Shown: positions 1-5,398 of the stretch, piece after piece
How positions within the stretch are numbered: the first letter of the stretch is position 1
Layout: every line of letters starts with the position of its first letter
From: Clostridia bacterium
Lineage (GTDB): Bacteria > Bacillota_A > Clostridia > Christensenellales > Aristaeellaceae
DNA: 7,951 nucleotides
Reading direction: 5' to 3'
Assembly: GCA_017525805.1 (NCBI GenBank)
Contig: JAFXSH010000021.1
Span: forward strand, 1 to 7,951
Position numbers and translations under genes: made by a program
The notes under the pieces: model-generated
Databases searched by the model: none
Told to the model about the DNA's origin: nothing
The model's input: the letters and a program-made list of their open reading frames with translations, nothing else

Positions 1-89
1 AGACGCATCCAGGCTCCCATGAGTCCCTTGCCGCCGGGAACCTTGTTCCGGGGCAGCTTGACCCAGGGATATTTCAAAAGACATTTCAT
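1..89 (-). CDS. 5' end of an unidentified gene, cut by the left edge
   Basis: Reading the minus strand from ATG at 89-87 gives 29 codons with no stop before the window edge. The protein begins MKCLLKYPWVKLPR and continues with a Lys/Gly-rich stretch and GLMGAWMRL. The start is supported by an AAAGGAAG ribosome site about nine bases upstream on the minus strand. A start of this kind (KYPWVKLPR followed by GKGLMG) resembles, from memory, small DNA-binding or replication-associated proteins of clostridia and their mobile elements, but too little is visible to name a family. The gene is divergent from the one at 262 and shares the 90-261 region with it. A poor promoter match on the minus strand (TTGTAA at 140-135, CATATT at 117-112, 17-base spacer) would fit, and its -35 lies within the orphan IS-end repeat. 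Confidence 0.6.
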   Translation of the reverse strand, partial: MKCLLKYPWVKLPRNKVPGGKGLMGAWMR

Positions 90-95
90 TGCGGG

Positions 96-124
96 TTGCT
101 TCCTTTCTTTGAATATGTTATAAT
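96..124 (+). promoter_or_regulatory. Extended -10 promoter for the gene at 262
   Basis: A perfect TATAAT lies at 119-124, preceded by TG one base upstream (TGTTATAAT, 116-124), which is an extended -10 element. A weak -35 (TTGCTT, 96-101) sits 17 bases upstream. Transcription would begin near 131 and give a leader of about 130 bases that contains the orphan IS end and the three hairpins before the ATG at 262. The assignment is inferred from consensus only. Confidence 0.5.
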
Positions 125-133
125 AAGATCAAA

Positions 134-174
134 TTTACAAATCGGGATTCTGGTTATCGGGTTTACTCAGCAAA
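134..174 (+). repeat. Orphan IS1595-type terminal repeat
   Basis: This stretch matches the left end of the complete insertion sequence further right. Both have TTTACAAAT, then five unlike bases, then TTCTGGTTATCGG (148-160 here, 4183-4195 there), then GTTTACTCAGCAAA here against TTTAATCAGCAAA there. Homology stops just after CAGCAAA, and no partner end or transposase lies nearby. It is probably a relic of an excised or deleted copy, or one end of a short non-autonomous derivative. It now forms part of the leader of the gene at 262. Confidence 0.7.
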
Positions 175-234
175 CCCGCTGTAGGGGCGGCTCTTACCCG
201 CAAGGGTGAGCCGCCCGGCATTCGGAACGAATGC
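158..234. repeat. Three tandem hairpins in the leader of the gene at 262
   Basis: Three inverted repeats follow one another. The first is CGGGTTT / AAACCCG (158-164 and 172-178, 7-base loop). The second is GGGCGGCTC, a two-base bulge, ACCC, a GCAA tetraloop, GGGT, GAGCCGCCC (185-216), a 13-bp GC-rich stem. The third is GCATTCG, GAA, CGAATGC (218-234), a perfect 7-bp stem. GGGGCGGC...GCCGCCC hairpins resemble REP-type intergenic repeats seen in gut clostridia (recalled, not checked). No T-tract follows on the plus strand, so a simple intrinsic terminator for that strand is unlikely. A bidirectional insulator, a REP element or a structured leader are all possible. Confidence 0.65.
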
Positions 235-261
235 AATTAACATGAAATCGGGGAGGATACT

Positions 262-1083
262 ATGAAATCTCGAAGCTTGAACCGTTGTTTGTTTCGCTTT
301 GCTGTGTTGGTGTTGCTGAGCGTGCTGCTGGCTTCCACGGTTTTCGCAGATATGGGCCCCCACGAGTCTGTGGAGATCACAGTAGAGATGCCGGAGGGAT
401 TCCGGCCCTTCTACGCGACCCTGCTCTCCAAATACCCCAGCACGGGCCCCTATTCCGAAGGCAACTGGAAACATGAATATCCGGACAGCAAGACGTACCA
501 GACCTTCGACGCCTATGAGGACCCGGACGGCTACTACTTTATCTCCTATGTGGAATATTGCACGGACGGCAGCTTTTCCTGGGGCTATATGCCGCCCGAC
601 GACTTCAAGCTCCTGCTCTACTTCCCGGATACCGGGGAGCTGGTTTGCAGCGAGGCGACCACGACCTTTGCCTTTTATTCCGTGTATCAAGCGACGCTGA
701 AGGACGGAAGGCTGGAGCTGAAGGCCGTGTACAATTACGGTCGTCAGATTCTGAGCTTCCTGGCCCGGCTGGCGGTGACCCTGCTGCTGGAGCTGGGGCT
801 GGCATATTTCCTTGGATATCAGCTCAAATCCGTGCTGATCATCAATCTAATTACCCAGGTCGGGCTGAACTTGGTTCTTTTCTTTCTGGTCAACCAAACA
901 GGCGGCAGCGGATTCTTCTACTACCTGTATTATATCATGGCGGAGTTCGTTGTCTTTGCCATCGAGGCGGTCTTCTATTGCGCAAAAGAGCCGAAGTTCA
1001 GCGAAAAGCGCGCGGAGCTGGCCACCCGGTCTCCTTCGCCTTTCTTGCAAACGCCCTCTCCTTTGGCGTCGGCTTGCTGCTGA
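262..1083 (+). CDS. Signal-peptide membrane protein, C-terminus frameshifted
   Basis: The 273-aa product has an N-terminal signal peptide (basic start, hydrophobic core about 12-25, likely cleavage after VFA at 27-29). An external region of about 130 residues begins DMGPHESV and is rich in Tyr, Asp and Pro (TLLSKYPSTGPYSEG at 53-67). Three membrane helices follow at about 164-185, 189-210 and 217-240. The overall plan, ADMGP-type mature start, STGPY motif and a membrane bundle, fits a family of uncharacterised clostridial membrane proteins that I recognise only by resemblance; I can name no function. The start is supported by GGGGAGG at 250-256, five bases before ATG. After about residue 254 the tail becomes Ser/Pro-rich and non-hydrophobic, while the next frame carries a good fourth helix, so a one-base loss near 1020-1027 is likely. 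The protein may still be made with three helices. Confidence 0.85.
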   Translation: MKSRSLNRCLFRFAVLVLLSVLLASTVFADMGPHESVEITVEMPEGFRPFYATLLSKYPSTGPYSEGNWKHEYPDSKTYQTFDAYEDPDGYYFISYVEYCTDGSFSWGYMPPDDFKLLLYFPDTGELVCSEATTTFAFYSVYQATLKDGRLELKAVYNYGRQILSFLARLAVTLLLELGLAYFLGYQLKSVLIINLITQVGLNLVLFFLVNQTGGSGFFYYLYYIMAEFVVFAIEAVFYCAKEPKFSEKRAELATRSPSPFLQTPSPLASACC

Positions 1084-1109
1084 ACTGCCGCTGGCCCTTG
1101 ATTTTTTAA
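1023..1109 (+). other. Out-of-frame fourth helix of the gene at 262
   Basis: In the frame one base back from that of the upstream ORF, this stretch reads HPVSFAFLANALSFGVGLLL and then a short basic and hydrophobic end, stopping at TAA 1107-1109. It is a convincing membrane helix and resembles the usual C-terminus of the family (Ala-Asn-x-x-Ser-Phe-Gly-x-Gly-Leu). Adding one C in the run GGCCACCC (1019-1027) would restore a single ORF of 262-1109. A true frameshift mutation and a sequencing or assembly error cannot be told apart here. A programmed shift is less likely because no slippery heptamer is evident. Confidence 0.65.
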
Positions 1110-1127
1110 TGAAATGAAATAAAAGAC

Positions 1128-1156
1128 TTGACAAATGCCTCCTACAGTTGTAGTAT
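1128..1156 (+). promoter_or_regulatory. Promoter of the BlaI/M56 operon
   Basis: A perfect -35 TTGACA lies at 1128-1133, followed by a 17-base spacer and a -10 of TAGTAT (1151-1156, 4 of 6 consensus bases). The start point would be near 1163, leaving a leader of only about 27 bases before ATG 1190. The left operator box lies between the -35 and -10 and overlaps the -10, so a bound repressor would exclude RNA polymerase. Confidence 0.75.
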
Positions 1157-1186
1157 TATAGTGTACTACAACTGTAGGAGGCATTT
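1133..1186. promoter_or_regulatory. Paired BlaI-type operators in a 23-bp perfect inverted repeat
   Basis: Bases 1133-1155 are the exact reverse complement of 1164-1186, with an 8-base centre (TTATAGTG). Each arm holds a smaller dyad of the TACA/TGTA type expected for BlaI and MecI operators: CTACAGTTGTAG at 1142-1153 and CTACAACTGTAG at 1166-1177, with centres 24 bp apart. The left box covers the promoter spacer and -10. The right box overlaps the ribosome site (TAGGAGGC, 1175-1182), which lies eight bases before ATG 1190. Autoregulation by the first gene of the operon is the natural reading. Because the right arm includes the ribosome site, a transcript entering from upstream could also hide it in a 23-bp hairpin, whereas a transcript begun near 1163 lacks the left arm. 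Confidence 0.85.
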
Positions 1187-1189
1187 TCT

Positions 1190-1552
1190 ATGAAGCTATC
1201 CGACCGGGAATGGGCCGTCCTGAACGTACTCTGGGACAGCGGCGGGGCCGGGCTGGGGGAGCTGGTGCGGCAGCTCCGGCCGGAGACGGGCTGGAGCCGG
1301 AACACCGTGCTGACCTATCTGACCCGCATGGAGGCCAAGGGCCTGGTGCGCATCGACGCGGAGGCGGTCCCCCACCTCTACCACGCCGCCATAGATCGGG
1401 ACGCCTGCCGGGCGCAGGAGGGCCGCAGCTTTCTCCAAAGCGTCTACCGGGGCTCCACGGGAGACCTGATCGCCGCTTTTCTGAAGCAGGAGAAGCTCTC
1501 CGGCAAGGAAATGGAGCGGCTGCGGAAGCTGCTGGACGAGATGGAGGTATAG
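1190..1552 (+). CDS. BlaI/MecI/CopY-family transcriptional repressor
   Basis: The 120-aa protein has the typical family length. An N-terminal winged helix (about residues 4-66, starting LSDREWAVLNVLW) contains the recognition-helix region WSRNTVLTYLTRMEAKGLV (35-53). The C-terminal helices (70-120, ending KEMERLRKLLDEM) would form the dimer. In staphylococcal BlaI the protease-dependent cut is Asn101-Phe102. Lining up the tail places Ala96-Phe97 there, keeping the Phe but not the Asn; this alignment was done by eye. It would bind the two dyads upstream and repress the operon until the co-transcribed M56 peptidase is activated. The stop is two bases before the M56 start, so the two are surely co-transcribed. 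The gene is strongly GC-rich, like its two downstream partners and unlike the DNA to its right. Targets other than its own operator are unknown. Confidence 0.92.
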   Translation: MKLSDREWAVLNVLWDSGGAGLGELVRQLRPETGWSRNTVLTYLTRMEAKGLVRIDAEAVPHLYHAAIDRDACRAQEGRSFLQSVYRGSTGDLIAAFLKQEKLSGKEMERLRKLLDEMEV

Positions 1553-1554
1553 CC

Positions 1555-3498
1555 ATGACCGATCTCTGGAGCTTTCTGCTGCAAAGCCTGACGGCCTCCG
1601 CGGCGGCGGCGCTGCTGCTGTTGCTGAAGGCCCTGTTCCGGGACAAGCTGCCCCCCAGCTGGCAGTTCTCCGTCTGGGGCGTGCTGGGACTGGTGCTGCT
1701 TCTGCCCGCGGGGCTCGGGGGCCGCTATGTGTTTTACAACTGGCGCTATCCCCTGGAGCTTCTGAAGCTCAGCCTGGGGGATTACAGCCCGATCCGGGTG
1801 CGCTTCCCCTTCCCCTGGGTCACGGAGCTCCCCCGGAGCCTCCCCCAATGGCTCTTTGCCCTCTATGCCCTGGGGGTGGCCGCCCATCTGCTCTGGTATC
1901 TGGCCGCCTGGCTGCGGCTGCGGCTGGCCCTGTCCAGGGGCCGCCCCGCTCCCCGGGAGCTCCGGGCCCGGGTGGAGGCGCTCTCCGCGGAGCTGGGGAT
2001 CCGGCCCTGTCGGGTGATCCAGGCGCCGGGGCTGCCCAGCGCCTTCGTCTGCGGGCTGCTGCGGCCCGTGCTGGCAGTCCCGGCGGGCCAGAGCCCCGAC
2101 GATACAATTCTGCTCCATGAGCTGCTCCATCTCCGGTCACGGGACAATCTCTGGACCCTGTTAATCTGCCTGCTGCGGAGCCTGCACTGGTGCAATCCCC
2201 TGCTGGTCTATTGCGCCGGAAAAGTCGGCGCCGATCTGGAAAGCCGCTGCGACCAGCGGGTGCTGGAGCGGCTGGCGGGAGAGGAACGCCAGGACTATGG
2301 CCGGGTCCTGCTGACCATGGCAAACGAGCGCTTTGCCCGCTGCCCCGGCGCCAGCTGCTTCCACAACGGGGCAAGGCAGCTGCGGCCCCGGATCGAGGCC
2401 ATTGCCCGCTTCAAGCGCTATCCCGCGGGCATGGGGCTGGCCGCCGGCTGCGTGCTGGTGCTGCTGACGGCCTATCTGACCCTGGGGGTCCGGGCTGAGG
2501 CCCTGCCCATGTCTGTCACGGCCCCGCCTCTGGCACGGCTGGCCCAGGCCAGAAGCGTCCAGTGCGGCACGCCGGACGGGGCCCTGGACCTGTACGGCAA
2601 GGCCCTGCTGACCCAAGACGGCTGGCTGCGGGTCCTCTGCGCCCCCCAGGCGGAGCAGGAGGCCCTGGGACGGCTCCTGTTGGAAGGAGGACCGGACTGG
2701 ACCGGCGGCCTGGCGGAGCTCCCGAACCAGGGCTTCGGTTACCGGGTCTGCGATCTTCGGCAGGAGGCGGACGGCAGCCGGAGCGGCCTGATGCTGCTCT
2801 GGCTGGGGCCGGGTCCGGCAAGCCCGGAGGACCCGGAAACGCCGACCTGTACCCGGGTGGCCGCCCAGCGGATCCGGTTCTGGCGGGAAGCTGGCCGCTG
2901 GGTCGTCTCGTCCTTAGAGGCGTTCCGGATCACAGAGCTGCCCGCCGTGGACAATGCCCCGGTGCGGGGCGATCAGCTGGGTCTACTGCCGGAGCTGAAG
3001 GGTACGCTCTACACCGGAGCGGGCGGCGGCTTCCGGGTGGAGCTGCGGCAGTGGACCGTCCTGTCCCTCATCAGCCACGGCCAGGAGGATACTGTCACCA
3101 TTCCCGGCTACGGCTTCGACCTGCGGCCCTGTCCTAACGGGCGCTTCGACTACGCGGTCCTGGGCCAGACCCTCTGCGTCCGCCGCCTGGGGCCGGAGGA
3201 GGACTGGCAGGAGATCACGGACTTCGGCTACAGCTATTGTGCCGGAAGCGGCTCAGTTCCCGCGCCTGATCCCAACAGCGTCTTCAGCGGCACCGATCTG
3301 AGCGCGGGCAGCCGGGAAACCCTGCCGGGCGGCTGGCAGGAGCCCTATATTGCCGTCAACACCTCTTGGTCTCTCTACGAGGCCGATTTGGACCTGGCTG
3401 ATCTGCCTGTCGCCCCGGAGGCCTATCGGATCGATCTGTATGTGAACGGAGAAAAGGCCGCGTCCCTGACGCTGCTGCCGGAAGGAGGTCAGCCATGA
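1555..3498 (+). CDS. M56-family (BlaR1-like) membrane metallopeptidase with a novel sensor domain
   Basis: The 647-aa product starts at ATG 1555, behind GGAGG (1544-1548, inside the end of the repressor gene); an upstream extension in the same frame only overlaps that gene. Hydrophobic segments lie at about 10-27, 37-54, 98-118 and 296-312. The zinc peptidase site HELLH is at 188-192 and the likely third ligand is Glu229 in ADLESRCDQRVLE. The SAFVCGLLRPVL (162-173) and HWCNPL (211-216) motifs are typical of M56. By analogy with BlaR1 the peptidase faces the cytoplasm and residues about 313-647 lie outside. That 335-residue region is not the penicillin-binding domain of BlaR1: no Ser-x-x-Lys occurs in it and I recognise no fold. 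It probably senses an unknown envelope or extracellular signal and triggers inactivation of the partner repressor. The last codon overlaps the next gene by ATGA. Confidence 0.9.
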   Translation: MTDLWSFLLQSLTASAAAALLLLLKALFRDKLPPSWQFSVWGVLGLVLLLPAGLGGRYVFYNWRYPLELLKLSLGDYSPIRVRFPFPWVTELPRSLPQWLFALYALGVAAHLLWYLAAWLRLRLALSRGRPAPRELRARVEALSAELGIRPCRVIQAPGLPSAFVCGLLRPVLAVPAGQSPDDTILLHELLHLRSRDNLWTLLICLLRSLHWCNPLLVYCAGKVGADLESRCDQRVLERLAGEERQDYGRVLLTMANERFARCPGASCFHNGARQLRPRIEAIARFKRYPAGMGLAAGCVLVLLTAYLTLGVRAEALPMSVTAPPLARLAQARSVQCGTPDGALDLYGKALLTQDGWLRVLCAPQAEQEALGRLLLEGGPDWTGGLAELPNQGFGYRVCDLRQEADGSRSGLMLLWLGPGPASPEDPETPTCTRVAAQRIRFWREAGRWVVSSLEAFRITELPAVDNAPVRGDQLGLLPELKGTLYTGAGGGFRVELRQWTVLSLISHGQEDTVTIPGYGFDLRPCPNGRFDYAVLGQTLCVRRLGPEEDWQEITDFGYSYCAGSGSVPAPDPNSVFSGTDLSAGSRETLPGGWQEPYIAVNTSWSLYEADLDLADLPVAPEAYRIDLYVNGEKAASLTLLPEGGQP

Positions 3499-4064
3499 AT
3501 GCGTCCCATCCTCTTTGCCGCGGCATTGGCCGGGCCGCCTGGGGCTATTTCTTTCTCTTCTTCTCTGTGAAGCTGGGCCCCCTGGAGCTGCTGCCGGATT
3601 TTGTGGGACATCTGCTGTTTTTCAGCGCCGTCACCCTTTTGACGGAGGAAAACCGGGCCCTCGCCCTGCTGCGGCCCTTCTGCCTCATTCTGGCGGCCCT
3701 CTCCGGCCTGGAATGGGCCGCCGCCCTGCTGGGCCAGGCGCCGGAGCAGCTGCGGCAGCTGTCGGAGCTGGTGGGCAGTCTGCTGTTCCTGTACTTCAAT
3801 TTCCAATTTCTCACCAACCTGGCCCAGATCGCCGCCGCCCATCAGCCTCCGGGGGCTGGCCTGGATCGGAAGCTGCTGCGCTGCCGGACGGTGATGACCC
3901 TGCTGCAAACTCTGCTGCGCCTCATCCGTCTGATCTTCACACGGATCGACGGTCTCTGGCTGGGCTGTTTCCTGCTGCTGGCCCTGGCGGAGCTCTGCGT
4001 GGGGATCTATATGATGGCGGTACTCTTCGGCCTGCGCCGGGGACTGCGCCGGGTTTCCGAGTAA
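3495..4064 (+). CDS. Small polytopic membrane protein, third gene of the BlaI/M56 operon
   Basis: The 189-aa product overlaps the stop of the M56 gene in ATGA (3495-3498) and has GGAAGGAGG at 3480-3488, which supports translational coupling. It is mostly hydrophobic, with probable membrane helices near 14-26, 33-50, 60-80, 92-113, 136-150 and 155-180. The motif ELLPDFVGHLLFF (31-43) resembles the LPDFxGxxL signature of uncharacterised clostridial integral membrane proteins (recognition by resemblance). Tight linkage suggests it works with the M56 sensor, or is the output or immunity-like product of the circuit; neither is shown. No catalytic motif is visible. The C-terminus is basic (RRGLRRVSE) and would lie in the cytoplasm under the positive-inside rule. 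A separate role that merely shares regulation is possible. Confidence 0.85.
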   Translation: MNASHPLCRGIGRAAWGYFFLFFSVKLGPLELLPDFVGHLLFFSAVTLLTEENRALALLRPFCLILAALSGLEWAAALLGQAPEQLRQLSELVGSLLFLYFNFQFLTNLAQIAAAHQPPGAGLDRKLLRCRTVMTLLQTLLRLIRLIFTRIDGLWLGCFLLLALAELCVGIYMMAVLFGLRRGLRRVSE

Positions 4065-4103
4065 CTGCCGACCTGCTGCGATTTCCTTCCGCTTGGTCAA
4101 AAT

Positions 4104-4146
4104 GTCAAAGATAGAAGCACCCTTAAAGGCTGCTTCTCTCTTTGAC
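4104..4146 (+). terminator. Long hairpin ending the BlaI/M56 operon
   Basis: A 43-base hairpin starts 39 bases after the stop of the third operon gene. GTCAAAGA (4104-4111) pairs with TCTTTGAC (4139-4146), and after one mismatch AGAAGCA (4113-4119) pairs with TGCTTCT (4131-4137). A further CC/GG follows a C-C mismatch, closing a TTAAA loop. T-runs occur on the 3' side of the stem and again at 4164-4171 rather than directly after it, so termination is likely but not textbook. It also lies between the operon and the IS. Confidence 0.6.
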
Positions 4147-4182
4147 TAAGAGCGCATAACAGATTATTTTTACAAATTCTGT

Positions 4183-4215
4183 TTCTGGTTATCGGTTTAA
4201 TCAGCAAAATACAAG
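4183..4215 (+). repeat. Left inverted repeat of the IS
   Basis: It begins TTCTGGTTATCGG, continues TTTAATCAGCAAA and ends ATACAAG. It aligns with the reverse complement of 5165-5198 with one single-base gap and a few substitutions; the first 13 bases are identical. Confidence 0.85.
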
Positions 4216-4251
4216 ATATAGGTTAATGTGCCTTTTATGGGACATCGGCCA

Positions 4252-4300
4252 TGATATACTTGGTGCATAGAGAACGAAAGGCGGCGTGAGCTATGCACCA
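4252..4300 (+). promoter_or_regulatory. Transposase promoter -10 and start-codon hairpin
   Basis: An extended -10 (TGATATACT, 4252-4260) precedes TGGTGCATAG (4261-4270), which is the exact reverse complement of CTATGCACCA (4291-4300). The right arm contains the transposase ATG (4293-4295) and the 20-base loop holds the ribosome site (GAAAGGCGG, 4276-4284). A transcript begun at this promoter would start near 4267 and lack most of the left arm. One reading in from outside would carry both arms and could hide the start codon. This matches the known IS10/IS50 strategy against read-through activation; that it works so here is inference. The -35 region is poor, as is usual for extended -10 promoters. 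Confidence 0.6.
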
Positions 4301-5162
4301 CAAGGAAGAATTGAGTCTGAGAAAGTTTCTGAATCGTTTCCCGACTGAGGAAAGCTGCGAAGAATACCTGTTTCAGCAGAAGTGGCCGGACGGGTTTATT
4401 TGCCCGAAGTGTGGTTGCCGTGAGTTTTACCACATCAAGGGACGTAAGCTGTATCAGTGTAAGCACTGCCGTCACCAGAGCTCCGTCACGGCAAACACCG
4501 TCATGCACAGAACACACAAGCCACTGACGACATGGTTCCAGGCCATCTACTTTGTTGCATCCGACAAGCGCGGTATTTCCGCTTGCACCTTAGCCGGCAA
4601 ACTGGATATTTCTTATGAAACAGCCTGGTATATGCTTGTTCGCATTCGCAAGGCCATGGATCACAGGGAAAGCCAGTATATGCTTGCAGGCATTGTCGAG
4701 CTGGACGACTCCTACTTCGGAGCAAAAATCAAGGGCAAGCTCGGCCGTGCTGCTGGAAACCAGAGCGTGATTGTTTGTGTGTCGAAGGACAGCAAAGACC
4801 GCCCTCAGTTCTTGAAAATGACTGTAGTGCCAAATGTGCAGCGCTCTACAGTAGAGCAATTTGTGGATACCACCATTGTAAAGGGTACAACCGTTCAGAC
4901 CGACAGCTACCGCAGCTATATTAAGCCTCTCAGAAAAGGATACAACCATGAGTCCGCGGATTTTGATCCGAACAGTGAGCATTTGAAATGGCTCCACACC
5001 ATCATTGGCAACGCTAAAGCCTTTCTGAAGGGCACTTACCACGGTACAAGCACGAAATACTTGCAGTCTTATCTCAGCGAGTTCTGCTACAGGTTCAACC
5101 GCAGGAGCTTTCACGGGCAGATCTTTGACCGCTTGGTCCTTGCCGTTTCCTCCTGCAACTAA
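4293..5162 (+). CDS. IS1595-type (ISXO2-like) transposase
   Basis: The 289-aa protein is full length for the family. An N-terminal zinc ribbon has Cys37-x2-Cys40 (CPKC) and Cys56-x2-Cys59 (CKHC). A helix-turn-helix-like region follows at about 90-120. The DDE-type nuclease core shows Asp138 in VELDDSYFG, Asp204 in VQTDSYRSY and Asn240 in IIGNAKAFLKGTYHG. Asn in place of the third acidic residue (DDN..K form) occurs in part of the IS1595 family, as I recall it, so it need not mean inactivity. The C-terminal YLQSYLSEFCYRFNRR motif is also typical. It would cut and join the inverted repeats that flank it. The start is set by GAAAGGCGG nine bases upstream. No frameshift or stop interrupts it, so the copy may be active. 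Confidence 0.93.
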   Translation: MHHKEELSLRKFLNRFPTEESCEEYLFQQKWPDGFICPKCGCREFYHIKGRKLYQCKHCRHQSSVTANTVMHRTHKPLTTWFQAIYFVASDKRGISACTLAGKLDISYETAWYMLVRIRKAMDHRESQYMLAGIVELDDSYFGAKIKGKLGRAAGNQSVIVCVSKDSKDRPQFLKMTVVPNVQRSTVEQFVDTTIVKGTTVQTDSYRSYIKPLRKGYNHESADFDPNSEHLKWLHTIIGNAKAFLKGTYHGTSTKYLQSYLSEFCYRFNRRSFHGQIFDRLVLAVSSCN

Positions 5163-5164
5163 AT

Positions 5165-5198
5165 CTTGTGCCTTGCTGAGTTAAGCCGATAACCAGAA
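5165..5198 (-). repeat. Right inverted repeat of the IS
   Basis: Read on the minus strand it begins TTCTGGTTATCGG, then CTTAACTCAGCAAGG and CACAAG. It starts just after the transposase stop codon (5160-5162). On its outer side CCCGA and then AAAT follow on the minus strand. Confidence 0.85.
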
Positions 5199-5263
5199 TC
5201 GGGATTTATGGAGGAACTCTAAATGCAATATAGCATTATACCTGTCTGCTGTGGGACGCGGAT

Positions 5264-5383
5264 ATGCGCTATGACAACGGAAGGTGGCGTTTTTTCAAGT
5301 TCAACGGGCAAACAAAATGGGTTGAACAGCTTCCTACCAGCGAAACCAGGCAAGAACCGATCATATTTCTGCTGAATGAATAA
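5264..5383 (+). CDS. Small ORF or gene remnant before the GH13 gene
   Basis: ATG at 5264 opens a 39-codon frame ending TAA 5381-5383, 15 bases before the GH13 start. Its product begins MRYDNGRWRFFKFNGQ and ends EPIIFLLNE; the aromatic-rich make-up looks protein-like. The frame is open upstream to a TAG at 5231-5233. No good ribosome site precedes the ATG, so it may be the 3' stub of a gene cut by the IS or an earlier deletion. A competing frame from ATG 5223, behind GGAGGAAC, gives 50 residues of unremarkable composition. The rest of 5209-5398 shows no clear promoter for the GH13 gene. Confidence 0.3.
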   Translation: MRYDNGRWRFFKFNGQTKWVEQLPTSETRQEPIIFLLNE

Positions 5384-5398
5384 AAGGAGGAAAAAAGG

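Larger units (their letters stand above)
4172..5208 (+). mobile_element. Complete IS1595-type insertion sequence
   Basis: An element of about 1.04 kb holds a single full-length transposase gene between imperfect inverted repeats of about 34 bp. Both ends read TTCTGGTTATCGG inward, then TTTAATCAGCAAA (left) or CTTAACTCAGCAAGG (right), then ACAAG. Outside that core both ends also share AAAT separated by five unlike bases, so the true tips are probably near 4172 and 5208. I found no convincing 8-bp direct repeat around any plausible tip. This could mean wrong boundaries, a decayed duplication or a recombined copy. A third copy of the end lies at 134-174. The element inserted between the operon terminator and the GH13 gene. 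Confidence 0.8.

Noticed and set aside
163..690. Antisense ORF over the front of the gene at 262
   Set aside because: Low-complexity reading of the opposite strand; the plus-strand gene has a signal peptide, a ribosome site and family-like motifs.
1210..1554. Long upstream extension of the M56 frame
   Set aside because: It overlaps the BlaI-type gene out of frame, its sequence is Gly/Pro/Arg-rich shadow, and ATG 1555 has a good ribosome site.
1555..3498. Calling the M56 protein a beta-lactam receptor (BlaR1/MecR1)
   Set aside because: The external region has no Ser-x-x-Lys motif and no beta-lactamase gene is nearby, so only the BlaR1-like architecture is supported.
3489..4100. Long antisense ORF over the third operon gene
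   Set aside because: It is Gln-rich, has no ribosome site and mirrors the Leu/Ala-rich membrane protein on the plus strand, a common effect in GC-rich DNA.
4164..5218. Target-site duplication of the IS
   Set aside because: Each candidate boundary was compared for 8-bp direct repeats and none matched better than chance.
5223..5375. ORF of 50 codons starting behind GGAGGAAC
   Set aside because: The ribosome site is good, but the product has unremarkable composition and competes with a more protein-like frame; I could not decide and did not list it separately.
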